A stretch of DNA of 64,000 nt, taken from an uncultured Clostridia bacterium. GTDB lineage: Bacteria > Bacillota > Clostridia > Christensenellales > Aristaeellaceae. Under the pieces are notes generated by a model. It had not been told where the DNA came from. It ran no database searches and saw only the letters and a program-made list of their open reading frames with translations. Positions 26,612-35,235 of the stretch are shown piece after piece (position 1 is the first letter of the stretch; each line of letters begins with the position of its first letter). The DNA lies in NCBI GenBank assembly GCA_937906775.1, contig CALCUD010000025.1, positions 15,320-79,319 of the forward strand, in the 5' to 3' direction. Made by a program: the position numbers and the translations under genes.

Positions 26612-27321
26612 CGGGCCACCTCAATCGCTTTCTTCAGATCGATATCCCCGGTGTAGTACGCCTTGCCGATGATGGCGCCGTACAGCTCCATCCGCCGCAG
26701 GCTCTCCACATCCTCCAGCGTGGAAACCCCGCCGGAGGCGGTGATATCGAGATTCAGTTCCTTTTTCAGTTCCCGGTACAGCTCCCGGTTCGTACCCCGC
26801 ATCGCGCCGTCGCGACTGATGTCAGTACAGATCAGCGTCTTCACGCCGCGCCCTGACATGTCCCGGCAGAAATCCAGAAAGGGCAGCGTGGACTTTTCCG
26901 TCCAGCCCCGGATCGCGACGAACCCGTCCCGGATGTCGACTCCGACAGCGATCCTTTCCCCGTACCGGGACAGAGCGCTGTCCAGGAAGGCGGGATCCTC
27001 CACCGCCGCGGTGCCGAGAATGACCCGGTCCAGTCCGGATTCCAGATAGCGCTTCACCGTATCCATGGACCGGATACCGCCGCCGATCTCGCAGAAGAGC
27101 CCGGCCTTTTCCCGGATCCGGAGAACCGTTTCCAGATTCGGCGTTTCTCCGGTCTTTGCGCCCTCCAGATCCACCAGATGCGCGTGCGTCGCGCCGGCTG
27201 CCGCAAAAGCCTCCCCGATTTCCTCGGGATGTTCGCTGTAAACGGTCATCTGCGCGTAGTCACCTTTGTAAAGTCGGACCGCCTTGCCTTCGTAAAGGTC
27301 AATTGCCGGAAAAATGATCAT
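26608..27321 (-). CDS. hisA: ProFAR isomerase
   Basis: A 237-residue half-barrel homologue of HisF. The catalytic Asp sits in FPAIDLYEGKAVRL at the start and in LICTDISRDGA near residue 128. Phosphate loops are EIGGGIR and ASGGVS. It isomerises ProFAR to PRFAR. The gene overlaps both neighbours by four bases, typical for tight coupling in this operon. Confidence 0.97.
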   Translation of the reverse strand: MIIFPAIDLYEGKAVRLYKGDYAQMTVYSEHPEEIGEAFAAAGATHAHLVDLEGAKTGETPNLETVLRIREKAGLFCEIGGGIRSMDTVKRYLESGLDRVILGTAAVEDPAFLDSALSRYGERIAVGVDIRDGFVAIRGWTEKSTLPFLDFCRDMSGRGVKTLICTDISRDGAMRGTNRELYRELKKELNLDITASGGVSTLEDVESLRRMELYGAIIGKAYYTGDIDLKKAIEVAR

Positions 27322-27932
27322 GCTTTCACCTCACAGAAGGCCCGCAGGATGTTCAGCCCCACGTTTCCGCTCTTTTCCGGATGGAACTGACAGCCCAGAA
27401 TCTTTCCCTTTCCGACGCAGGCCGTCAGCTCCGCGCCGTATTCCGTTGTCGCCAGCAGGCTGTCTTCACAGCCCACGGCGCTGTAGGAATGTACAAAATA
27501 GACATGGTCCCCTTCCCGGATATACCGGAACAACGGGGACTCCTTTTTGAAGATCAGGGCGTTCCAGCCCATCTGGGGGATCTTCAGCCCTTCGGGGATC
27601 CGCTCCGAAATCGGACGGATCTCGCCCCGGAGCAGCCCGAGACCTTTATTCTCGCCGTATTCATAGCTTTTTTCAAACAGCAGCTGCATTCCCAGGCAGA
27701 TTCCCATCAACGGTTTCCCCGCGACGGCAATCTCCCGGACCGTGTCCGCCAGGCCGGATTCCCGCAGCTTGGCGGCGGCATCGGCAAAAGCGCCGACACC
27801 GGGCAGGATCACCCGGTCCGCCTTCCGGAGTTCCTCCGGTTCGGAAGTCACCCGGGCTTCCTCGCCGATCGCGGCGAAGGAGCTTTTCAGGCTGAAGAGG
27901 TTTCCGACCCCGTAATCGATGATCGCGGTCAT
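27318..27932 (-). CDS. hisH: Imidazole glycerol phosphate synthase, glutaminase subunit
   Basis: A class-I glutamine amidotransferase of about 204 residues. The nucleophile is in GICLGMQLLFE (residue ~80), and His and Glu are in CQFHPEKSG near residue 185. It supplies ammonia to HisF. I place the start at the ATG at 27932, overlapping the hisB stop by one base; a GTG one codon upstream is an alternative. Confidence 0.95.
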   Translation of the reverse strand: MTAIIDYGVGNLFSLKSSFAAIGEEARVTSEPEELRKADRVILPGVGAFADAAAKLRESGLADTVREIAVAGKPLMGICLGMQLLFEKSYEYGENKGLGLLRGEIRPISERIPEGLKIPQMGWNALIFKKESPLFRYIREGDHVYFVHSYSAVGCEDSLLATTEYGAELTACVGKGKILGCQFHPEKSGNVGLNILRAFCEVKA

Positions 27933-28519
27933 CACAGAACTCCCTTCGTGCTCGGGATCTCGTCGGCAAAATCAGGATCGATCTTTACCGCTTCCTTCAA
28001 GGTCCGGGCAAAACTCTTGAATGTTCCTTCAATGATATGATGGCTGTTTTTCCCGGCCAGCTGGCGGATGTGCAGCGTGCACCTCGCGTTCCGGACAAAG
28101 CCGAGGAAAAACTCCTCCACCAGCTCCGTATCGAAGGTGCCGACCTTCTCCGTCGGGATCTCAAGCCCGTAGCCCAGCCAGTCCCTTCCGGACAGATCCA
28201 CAGCCGTCAGGATCAGCGTCTCGTCCATAGGCAGGGTCATGCTGCCGTAACGGACGATTCCGCGTTTATCCCCCAGGGCTTCCGCGAACGCCTGTCCCAG
28301 CGCGATGCCGATATCCTCGGCGCTGTGATGATCGTCGACCCGGGTATCCCCGGCGCATTTCACTTTCAGATCGAACCGGGCATGGCGTGCGAACAGCGTC
28401 AGCATATGATCCATGAACCCAACGCCGGTATCGATCTCCGATTTTCCGGTCCCGTCCAGTTCCAGCCGGATCAGGATATCCGTTTCCCCCGTTTTCCGGG
28501 CGATCTGCGCGTTTCTCAT
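27932..28519 (-). CDS. hisB: Imidazoleglycerol-phosphate dehydratase
   Basis: A 195-residue monofunctional dehydratase. The two metal motifs are DHMLTLFARH (residue ~45) with DDHHSAEDIGI (~70), and a later NSHHIIEGTFKSFA (~165). The N-terminal phosphatase domain of enterobacterial HisB is absent, consistent with a separate PHP phosphatase at the end of the operon. The ATG at 28519 overlaps the hisC stop; longer reading in this frame runs antisense to no known domain and is rejected. Confidence 0.96.
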   Translation of the reverse strand: MRNAQIARKTGETDILIRLELDGTGKSEIDTGVGFMDHMLTLFARHARFDLKVKCAGDTRVDDHHSAEDIGIALGQAFAEALGDKRGIVRYGSMTLPMDETLILTAVDLSGRDWLGYGLEIPTEKVGTFDTELVEEFFLGFVRNARCTLHIRQLAGKNSHHIIEGTFKSFARTLKEAVKIDPDFADEIPSTKGVL

Positions 28520-29580
28520 TTGTTTTCCTCCAGAATATTCCGGATCTCCCTGACCAGGATCTCCATGTTTTCCCTTGTTCCGACCGTGATCCTGTTCCAG
28601 TTCCGGATGCGCTCCTGGGTAAAGTGGCGGATCAGGATGCCTCGCTCTTTGAGTTTCCGGTAAAGTTCCCCGCCGTCCGTTTCCGGGTGTTCCGCGAACA
28701 GGAAATTCGTTCTGGAATCCGTGACGCTGAAGCCCATAGCCAGCAGCTGTTCCTTCACCCATTCCCGGGTTTCGGAGATGATCCGGCAATTCTCAGCGTT
28801 GTATTCATCGTTCCCGACGCAGGCAATACCGGCCGCCTGCGTCAGGCTGTTCACATTATAGGGGTTCGTCGAAAATTTGACCGTGTTCAGATCCCGGATC
28901 AGCTTCTCGTTCGCGATCCCGAATCCCAGCCGTCCTCCCGCCAGGGATCTGGATTTGGAAAAAGTCTGCGTCACCAGCAGATTTTCATAGGTATCGATCA
29001 GCGGAACGCAGCTTTCCGCGCCGAAGTCCACATAGGCCTCGTCAACGACAACGACATGATCCGGATTGGCCTTCAGAACGGATTCGATCTCCGCCCTGGT
29101 CAGCGCGACGGCGGTCGGCGCATTCGGATTGGCGATGAACACGGTCCCGCCCGCGTTAAAATAGTCGGAAGGCTCCAGCCGCCAGTTCTCCCTCAGCGGG
29201 ATGATCCGGAACGGCAGCCGGTTGATCCCCGCAAATACGGGATAGAAGCCGTACGTCACATCCGCGAAGACCGCGGGCGTCTTTTCATCGCAGAAAGCCA
29301 TGAACGCGAAGTTCAGGATCTCGTCGCTTCCGTTGGTCATCAGCAGCTGTTCCGGCTTCACGCCAAGCTTTTCCGCCAGGGCCTTCCGCAGTCCGGTGCA
29401 TTCGATATCGCTGTACAGGGAAAGCGAACCGGCGGCGTTCCTGACGGCCTCCGCGACGGCAGGCAGCGGCGGGAAAGGATTCTCGTTGGTGTTCAGCTTG
29501 ATGTATTTCCGGGTCCTCGGCTGCTCGCCGGGAACGTAGGGTTCAAGCGAAGCATATCTCTCGGAAAAAAATCGGCTCAT
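28516..29580 (-). CDS. hisC: Histidinol-phosphate aminotransferase
   Basis: A 354-residue fold-type I PLP enzyme. It has KLNTNENPFPP at the start, IANPNAPTAVAL near residue 150, VVDEAYVDFG near 180, and the PLP lysine in TFSKSRSLAGGRLGF near 212. It transaminates imidazole acetol phosphate to histidinol phosphate. It starts five bases after hisD. Confidence 0.95.
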   Translation of the reverse strand: MSRFFSERYASLEPYVPGEQPRTRKYIKLNTNENPFPPLPAVAEAVRNAAGSLSLYSDIECTGLRKALAEKLGVKPEQLLMTNGSDEILNFAFMAFCDEKTPAVFADVTYGFYPVFAGINRLPFRIIPLRENWRLEPSDYFNAGGTVFIANPNAPTAVALTRAEIESVLKANPDHVVVVDEAYVDFGAESCVPLIDTYENLLVTQTFSKSRSLAGGRLGFGIANEKLIRDLNTVKFSTNPYNVNSLTQAAGIACVGNDEYNAENCRIISETREWVKEQLLAMGFSVTDSRTNFLFAEHPETDGGELYRKLKERGILIRHFTQERIRNWNRITVGTRENMEILVREIRNILEENK

Positions 29581-29585
29581 TCCGT

Positions 29586-30860
29586 TTACTCCTCCAGCCG
29601 GATCACGGCACTCCGGGCATGTCCCGTCAGGCCTTCCTTCAGGGCAAAGGCTTCCACATCGCGAGCCACGCGTCCCAGCGCGTCCGCGGTGAAGTAAGTA
29701 TACTGCGTTTTCTTGACAAAGTCATCCACGCTCAGCGGCGAGGAGAATCTCGCAGTTCCCTGCGTCGGCAGGGTGTGGTTCGGCCCGGCGAAATAATCGC
29801 CCAGCGCCTCCGGGCAGTTTCGGCCCATAAACACGCTGCCCGCGTGCCGGATCCCGTCCAGATAGTCAAAGGGATTGTCCAGGCAGAGTTCCAGATGCTC
29901 CGGCGCGATCTCATTCGCGACTTCGATCGCCTTTTTCAGATCCTCCGCGACGATGATCTTCCCGTTGTTCTCAACGGACGCGCGGGCGATCTCCTCGCGG
30001 GTGAGGAGCGGCAGCTGACGCTCGATCTCATCCCGGACCTTTTCCGCCAGCTCCGGGCTGTCCGTCACCAGAACAGCGCTGGCAAGCCTGTCGTGTTCCG
30101 CCTGGCTCAGCAGATCCGCCGCGACATAGGCGGGATTGCTCTTTCCGTCCGCCACGACCATGATCTCGCTCGGACCGGCGATCATGTCAATGGCCACCTG
30201 GCCGAACACCTGACGTTTCGCTTCATTGACGAAGGCATTGCCGGGGCCCATGATCTTGTCGACCTTCGGTACGCTTTCCGTCCCGTAAGCCAGCGCCGCG
30301 ATCGCCTGCGCCCCGCCGGCCTTGATCACGGTATCCGCTCCGGCGATCCTGGCCGCCGCGAGGATCACGGGAGCGATCTTTCCGTCTTTTCCGGGAGGCG
30401 TCGCGATTACGATCTCCCGGCAGCCGGCGATCTTCGCGGGAATCACGCCCATCAGAACGCTGCTGGGAAGCGAGGCGGTGCCGCCGGGAACATACAGGCC
30501 GACCCGGTCCAGCGGGATCACCTTCTGGCCCATGACCACGCCGTCCTCGTCGTTGATCATAAAGCTGTTCCGTACCTGCCGGCTGTGGAACTTCCGGATG
30601 TTTTCCGCCGCCTTCCGGAGCACCTCCAGAAAGCTTCCCTCCACCTGTGCGAACGCCTCGTCCATTTCCTCCGCGCTCACGCGCAGAGAAACGAGTTCGG
30701 CCTTGTCAAACTTTGCGGTATATTCCAGGAGCGCCGCGTCGCCGCGTTCCTTTACATTTTTCAGGATCTCCGCCACCGTGTCCGTCACGTTCGCGGTCGG
30801 GATCTTCCGGGCAAAGATCTCCTCCGGGGAAACCTCGCCGAATTTCATGATACGGATCAT
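29586..30860 (-). CDS. hisD: Histidinol dehydrogenase
   Basis: A 424-residue zinc enzyme that oxidises histidinol to histidine in two NAD steps. Motifs include PGGTASLPSSVLMG near residue 130, IMGPGNAFVNEAKRQVFGQVAIDMIAGPSE (residues ~205-235), and the catalytic region EIAPEHLELC near 320 with GPNHTLPTQGTARF near 365. The start overlaps the hisG stop by four bases. Confidence 0.97.
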   Translation of the reverse strand: MIRIMKFGEVSPEEIFARKIPTANVTDTVAEILKNVKERGDAALLEYTAKFDKAELVSLRVSAEEMDEAFAQVEGSFLEVLRKAAENIRKFHSRQVRNSFMINDEDGVVMGQKVIPLDRVGLYVPGGTASLPSSVLMGVIPAKIAGCREIVIATPPGKDGKIAPVILAAARIAGADTVIKAGGAQAIAALAYGTESVPKVDKIMGPGNAFVNEAKRQVFGQVAIDMIAGPSEIMVVADGKSNPAYVAADLLSQAEHDRLASAVLVTDSPELAEKVRDEIERQLPLLTREEIARASVENNGKIIVAEDLKKAIEVANEIAPEHLELCLDNPFDYLDGIRHAGSVFMGRNCPEALGDYFAGPNHTLPTQGTARFSSPLSVDDFVKKTQYTYFTADALGRVARDVEAFALKEGLTGHARSAVIRLEE

Positions 30861-31486
30861 TGTTTTTCCTCCGTTTCTTTCGCCAGAGAGGCGGTCAGTT
30901 TTTCGATAGGAGCCGTTTTAAACTTGAAGCCGGATTTGTTGGCGATCAGACGGGCGGATACCGGCACGATGGTTTCCACGACCTCCAGCCCGTTTTCCCG
31001 CAGGGTCGTTCCGGTTTCAACGATATCCACGATCACATCGCTCAGCCCGAGGATCGGCGCGATCTCGATGGAGCCGTTCAGGTGGATGATATCGATATCC
31101 CGTCCCACGCCGGAATAATAATCCCGCGCCACCCGGGAGAATTTGGTCGCGACGCGCAGCGTCCGGTCGCGCGGATCGGTAAAGCCCTTCGGAGCCGCCA
31201 CGGCAAGCCGGCATTTGCCGACGTTCAGATCGAGCAGCTCGTACACCTCCGGGCGGTACTCCAGAAGGATGTCCTTCCCGACCACGCCGACATCCGCCGC
31301 GCCGCGTTCGACATAGATCGCGACGTCGCTGGGCTTGACCCAGAAATAGCGTACTCCGGCGTTCGGGTTTTCAAAGATCAGTTTCCGGCTGTCCTCGAGC
31401 AGGGCGGGGCACTCAAAGCCGGCCCGCGCGAACATGGCATAGACCTTTTCTCCCAGCCGTCCTTTCGGCAAAGCTACGTTAAGCAT
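30857..31486 (-). CDS. hisG: ATP phosphoribosyltransferase, short form
   Basis: A 209-residue catalytic subunit of the short HisG type, starting LNVALPKGRLGEKVY. It has the ADVGVVGKDILLEY motif near residue 65 and the PRPP loop ... DVIVDIVETGTTLRENGLE near 155. Short HisG lacks the regulatory domain and works with HisZ, encoded just upstream and overlapping by eight bases. It makes the committed step of histidine synthesis. Confidence 0.96.
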   Translation of the reverse strand: MLNVALPKGRLGEKVYAMFARAGFECPALLEDSRKLIFENPNAGVRYFWVKPSDVAIYVERGAADVGVVGKDILLEYRPEVYELLDLNVGKCRLAVAAPKGFTDPRDRTLRVATKFSRVARDYYSGVGRDIDIIHLNGSIEIAPILGLSDVIVDIVETGTTLRENGLEVVETIVPVSARLIANKSGFKFKTAPIEKLTASLAKETEEKQ

Positions 31487-32426
31487 CCGCCCCGCCTCCT
31501 TCCGCGAGCCGTTCCAGGCTGTCCAGGAACACCGCGAATCCGATCGCGTGATCCTTCCGGCCCATCTTCCGCATCAGCGAATCATACTGACCTCCGGAAA
31601 GGACGCTGTCCGGGATCCCGCTGATGAAGCCCTTGAACGCGATCCCGTTGTAATATTTTACATCGCCCGTCGCGGAAAAATCAATCCAGACCCTGTTTTC
31701 ATCGACGCTCCCGGCGAATACCGCCACCGCGTGTCCCAGCTCGGAGGCGTATTCCCCGCAGCCGTTTTCCTCCGCGAGCGCCCGGATCTTCGGCATGACC
31801 GTCTTCGGCGTGCCGTAGAGGCTCAGCAGCTGCTTCAGCGGTTCTTCCGCGCCTTCGCTGAGACCCGCTTCCCTGCAGATCCGGGAGATCCCGTGCAGGT
31901 TCTTTTCTCCCGCGCAGGCCAGGATCTTTTCACGGGTATAGCGGTCCGGCGCGATCGCGTCGACAAACGCCGTCAGCAGATCCAGATGGCTGATCTCAAG
32001 CACGAAGCTGTCCGAGCAAAGGCGAAGGCTTTCGGCCGCCAGTTTCAGAACCTCGGCGATGCAGGCGCTGCCGACCTGTCCCATGCATTCAAGGCCGACC
32101 TGGGTCTGCTCCCGGAATCCGTCCGCCGTGCCGGAAACCCGATACACATTCTCGTGATAGTAAAGCTTCTGAATTTCGCCGGGACGGTCTTTGCCGTTCT
32201 TCACAATGGAAAGGGTCACGTCCGGCTTCAATGCCATCAGTCGTCCGTTGGTATCCGTAAAGGTGATCACGCTGTCGGAAAAAAGAAAATCCTTGTTCCG
32301 GCTGTACAGATCGTATTCCTCAAATTTGCTCATCCTGTAGCGGTCATAGCCGTGTTCCCGGTATAATGCACGGAGCCGGAATCCGATCCGCTCCCGCGCG
32401 TCCATGACGCTGTCCTCGATCAACAT
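31479..32426 (-). CDS. hisZ: ATP phosphoribosyltransferase regulatory subunit
   Basis: A 315-residue class-II histidyl-tRNA-synthetase paralogue. It keeps the fold (DLYSRNKDFLFSD, LKPDVTLSIVK, YYHENVYR) but lacks tRNA-binding and full catalytic motifs. It binds short HisG and confers histidine feedback. It is the first gene of the operon, with GGAGGG before the ATG and a promoter at 32457-32485. Confidence 0.93.
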   Translation of the reverse strand: MLIEDSVMDARERIGFRLRALYREHGYDRYRMSKFEEYDLYSRNKDFLFSDSVITFTDTNGRLMALKPDVTLSIVKNGKDRPGEIQKLYYHENVYRVSGTADGFREQTQVGLECMGQVGSACIAEVLKLAAESLRLCSDSFVLEISHLDLLTAFVDAIAPDRYTREKILACAGEKNLHGISRICREAGLSEGAEEPLKQLLSLYGTPKTVMPKIRALAEENGCGEYASELGHAVAVFAGSVDENRVWIDFSATGDVKYYNGIAFKGFISGIPDSVLSGGQYDSLMRKMGRKDHAIGFAVFLDSLERLAEGGGADA

Positions 32427-32456
32427 CCGCGTCCCTCCAGTCTCAATTTCTTTATC

Positions 32457-32485
32457 ATGCTATCACTTTACCGCAGTAAAGTCAA
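32457..32485 (-). promoter_or_regulatory. Histidine operon promoter
   Basis: On the minus strand, TTGACT and TAGCAT are separated by 17 bases, about 30 bases before hisZ. The spacer is occupied by an inverted repeat, listed separately. No T-box or histidine-rich leader fits between promoter and hisZ. Confidence 0.8.
32465..32482. promoter_or_regulatory. Inverted repeat (candidate operator) in the his promoter
   Basis: ACTTTACCGCAGTAAAGT has perfect seven-base arms and a four-base centre. It fills the -35 to -10 spacer and overlaps the -35 element, the position expected for a repressor site. The binding protein is not identified and is not encoded next to the operon. Confidence 0.7.
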
Positions 32486-32670
32486 GAGGGTTTGTGAAAA
32501 GTTTATCAGCCCCGCGGACTCGCGGCGGCAACTGATACAAAATCTTTACGATCGTATTTCCGATTCTTTCATATTTATTAAAAATATTTCATTTTCAGGT
32601 ATGTGTCCCCCAGGAGCGTTTTTGTGTATAAAGCCAGATTTTTCTTCGTTTCTACCCCATATATAGGGAA

Positions 32671-32698
32671 TTGCAAAATGTGACAAAAAAGATATAAT
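32671..32698 (+). promoter_or_regulatory. Promoter of the SH3-repeat protein gene
   Basis: TTGCAA and TATAAT separated by 16 bases, about 48 bases before the start codon. It diverges from the his operon promoter. The roughly 185 bases between the two promoters are A+T-rich and show no gene. Confidence 0.7.
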
Positions 32699-32745
32699 AA
32701 ACATGGTATATTCTCCCGCTGATAAGGGAAATGGAGGGATTCCGA

Positions 32746-34206
32746 ATGAAAAAACGTGTCCTGCTGACCGCGCTGCTGGTTCTCATCCTGGTCGCTTCCT
32801 GCGCTGTCGCGTCCGCCGTGTACTATCATGTATCCGGTACTTCATGGGTCAAGCTTCGTCAGCTCCCCTATACCGACGCGAAGATCCTCGCCAACTACCG
32901 CCAGGACTACGCGCTCACCGTATCCAAAAAATACGGCGACTGGAGTTATGTTAAATTCACAGACGGCCACGAAGGCTATGTGATGAGCAAATATCTCAAA
33001 TCCACCGCCAGCTACAAAGCATGGATCACTGCGGACAAAACGGCCCTCCGTTCCGGTCCGGCGACTTCGTTCGCGTCGAAGACCACCCTCAGCAAGGGAC
33101 TGAAGGTGACGGTGCTCAGTCACGGCACCGCCTGGGACTACGTTTCCACCACCGCCGGAAGCGGATATGTCCGGAACAGCTACCTTTCCAAAAAATATGT
33201 CGCCCCGACGAAAAAAACCGGCGGCTATACGGCCTATGTCACCAATTCGAATACCTCGACCGTCAATGTCCGCAAAGGCGCCGGCAAGGGATATACCGTC
33301 ATCGGCAAGCTCAAGGTCGGCACGGCCGTCAAGGTCCTCTCGCACGGCAAAACCTGGGACGAGATTGAGTATAAGAACGGCGTCGGCTATATGATGACCC
33401 AGTATCTTTCCAGAAAGAAGCCCGGCCCCACCCCGTCTCCCGCGCCGACCTTCGCGCCGACTCCGAAGCCGACCGCGTTTGTCCAGTACACCGCCTATGT
33501 CACTTCCCCCAACGGAAAGAGCGTGAATTTCCGCAACGGACCCGGAACCGGCTACGCCAACATCAAACAGCTCAAGGTCGGAAGCAAGGTCACGGTCCTG
33601 AAGCATGCCAACGGCACCTGGGATTATATCCAGTACGGCAGCCAGAAGGGCTATATCATGCATAAGTACCTGAGCCGGACCGTCGTCACCCCGACGCCGG
33701 CCCCCAGCACCAAACCCACCGCCAAGCCGACGGCTTCCCCCACGCCATTCGCGCCCTACACGGCTTATGTCACCTCTGAAGACGGCAGGACCGTCAACCT
33801 GCGCACCGGTCCCGGAACCGGCTACGGCACGGTCAAGGCTCTCGGCGTCGGGACCAGAGTAAACGTCATCGGCTCCGCCGACGGCGGCTGGCGCAAGATC
33901 AAGGTCAGCGGCGTCACGGGATATATCATGAACAAATATCTTTCCAGGTCCCTTGTGACCCCCACCCCGAAGCCCACCAGCAAGCCTACTCCCATCAGCA
34001 AGACCTACACCGGCTACATCGTCAGTACCAACGGCGAAGATGTCAATGTACGCAAAGGTCCCGGAACCGCCTACACGCATCTGACCCGTCTTCCCATCGG
34101 CACGGCCGTCAAGGTCCTGAGCACGAAAGATGGATGGTGCTATATTCAGTATCAGAGCATCAAGGGCTACGTCAAAAAGGAGTTCATCAGCAAAACGGCC
34201 CCCTGA
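32746..34206 (+). CDS. Secreted protein with six bacterial SH3 repeats
   Basis: A 486-residue exported protein. After a signal peptide (KKRVLLTALLVLILVASCAVASA) come six SH3b units of about 60 residues. The last four begin YTAYV or YTGYI, and all end with a G-Y-[VIM] and K/Q-Y-L type close. Thr-Pro-Lys linkers separate units 3 to 6. Such repeats bind cell-wall peptides or glycans. No enzyme domain or anchoring signal is present, so it is probably a wall-associated binding protein or scaffold. GGAGGG precedes the ATG at 32746, and a terminator follows. Confidence 0.88.
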   Translation: MKKRVLLTALLVLILVASCAVASAVYYHVSGTSWVKLRQLPYTDAKILANYRQDYALTVSKKYGDWSYVKFTDGHEGYVMSKYLKSTASYKAWITADKTALRSGPATSFASKTTLSKGLKVTVLSHGTAWDYVSTTAGSGYVRNSYLSKKYVAPTKKTGGYTAYVTNSNTSTVNVRKGAGKGYTVIGKLKVGTAVKVLSHGKTWDEIEYKNGVGYMMTQYLSRKKPGPTPSPAPTFAPTPKPTAFVQYTAYVTSPNGKSVNFRNGPGTGYANIKQLKVGSKVTVLKHANGTWDYIQYGSQKGYIMHKYLSRTVVTPTPAPSTKPTAKPTASPTPFAPYTAYVTSEDGRTVNLRTGPGTGYGTVKALGVGTRVNVIGSADGGWRKIKVSGVTGYIMNKYLSRSLVTPTPKPTSKPTPISKTYTGYIVSTNGEDVNVRKGPGTAYTHLTRLPIGTAVKVLSTKDGWCYIQYQSIKGYVKKEFISKTAP

Positions 34207-34222
34207 TCCGGACTGTCCTTCC

Positions 34223-34252
34223 AAACGGAGCGGAAACCCCGCTCCGTTTTTT
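34223..34252 (+). terminator. Terminator after the SH3-repeat gene
   Basis: Stem AAACGGAGCGG / CCGCTCCGTTT with a short loop, followed by TTTTTTC. Confidence 0.85.
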
Positions 34253-34296
34253 CTATGGATCCGGATGATCCTTCTTTCCCCCGGAAGGCTTTTTTC

Positions 34297-34326
34297 TTGA
34301 CTTTCCGGCGGCTCATTCATTACAAT
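34297..34326 (+). promoter_or_regulatory. Promoter of the HAD phosphatase gene
   Basis: TTGACT and TACAAT separated by 18 bases, about 40 bases before the start at 34368. Confidence 0.6.
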
Positions 34327-34367
34327 ATGCATCACACAAGACTGCTATCCGAAAGGATCCCTGATGA

Positions 34368-35165
34368 ATGGATATGCGTGAAACACTCCGGTCAAAACGT
34401 CTGTTCCTGCTCGATATGGACGGCACCCTGTACCTCGGAATGAATCTTTTTGAAGGAACAAAAGAGTTCCTCCGCGCCGTTCGCGATCTCGGCGGGAATT
34501 ACCTGTATGTGACGAATAATTCCTCCAGGTCCGTGGACCGGTATGTGGAAAAGCTGACGAGTCTGGGGATTTCCGCAAAGGCGGACGAGTTTTTCACCTC
34601 CACCGACGCCGCGTGTGTTTATCTGAAAAACAGCTGGCGCGGAAAAAAGATCTACGCGTTGGGGACCGCTTCCTTCCGGGCCCAGCTTCTGGACGCCGGT
34701 TTTCCCGTGACGGATCAGCCGGAGGCGGATGTCGACTGTCTGCTGATGGGATACGATACCGAACTGACCTACCGGAAACTGGAGGACGCTTGCATCCTGC
34801 TGAACCGCGGGGTGACCTATCTGGCCACCAACCCGGACTGGGTCTGCCCCACCGAATACGGCTACGCCCCGGATTGCGGCTCCTTTGCCGAAATGCTCTT
34901 CCGTGCGACAGGCCGGCGGCCCTTTTTCATCGGCAAACCCGAGCCCGCCATCGCGGAACTGGCCATCCGGAAGGCGGGATACGCCAAAGAGGACGCAGTC
35001 CTGATCGGCGACCGGATCTATACCGATATCGCCTGCGGCGTCCGCGCCGGCATCACCACCGTCCTGGTCCTGAGCGGCGAAACCTCCCGGGAGGACCTGG
35101 AAAAAAGCGAGGTCCGGCCGACCTTTGTCTGCGACAGCATATCCGATATCCGCGATCTGTTATGA
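34368..35165 (+). CDS. HAD-IIA sugar/nucleotide phosphatase (NagD-like)
   Basis: A 265-residue haloacid-dehalogenase phosphatase of subfamily IIA. Motif I is FLLDMDGTLYLG near residue 13, motif II VTNNSSRS near 48, motif III around IGKPEP near 190, and motif IV GDRIYTDIACG near 215, with the C2-type cap between. It is likely to dephosphorylate sugar phosphates or nucleotides as in NagD/PhoN-type housekeeping enzymes; the substrate is not predictable. It stands alone with its own promoter and a shared downstream terminator. Confidence 0.9.
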   Translation: MDMRETLRSKRLFLLDMDGTLYLGMNLFEGTKEFLRAVRDLGGNYLYVTNNSSRSVDRYVEKLTSLGISAKADEFFTSTDAACVYLKNSWRGKKIYALGTASFRAQLLDAGFPVTDQPEADVDCLLMGYDTELTYRKLEDACILLNRGVTYLATNPDWVCPTEYGYAPDCGSFAEMLFRATGRRPFFIGKPEPAIAELAIRKAGYAKEDAVLIGDRIYTDIACGVRAGITTVLVLSGETSREDLEKSEVRPTFVCDSISDIRDLL

Positions 35166-35200
35166 TGACCGGAAGCGGAATACTTCCTCATTTCAAAAAC

Positions 35201-35235
35201 AGCGAAGCCGTTGTCTGCGGCTCCGCTTTTTTTAT
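35201..35235. terminator. Bidirectional terminator between the HAD and radical SAM genes
   Basis: Stem AGCGAAGCCG / CGGCTCCGCT (one mismatch), with seven T residues after it on the plus strand and TTTTT after it on the minus strand. It serves both convergent genes and reaches the stop codon of the radical SAM gene. Confidence 0.75.

Noticed and set aside
28520..28789. A 90-residue N-terminal extension of HisB
   Set aside because: It overlaps the hisC 3' end out of frame and has no phosphatase motif, so HisB is monofunctional.
33420..34000. Repeats in the SH3-protein gene considered as a CRISPR or tandem DNA repeat
   Set aside because: The similarity follows the protein's SH3 and Pro-Thr linker units with codon-level drift; there are no spacers.
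32842..34335. A 497-residue minus-strand frame opposite the SH3-repeat gene
   Set aside because: Gly/Arg/Asp-rich shadow of the repeated SH3 units. The SH3 gene has a signal peptide, ribosome site, promoter and terminator.
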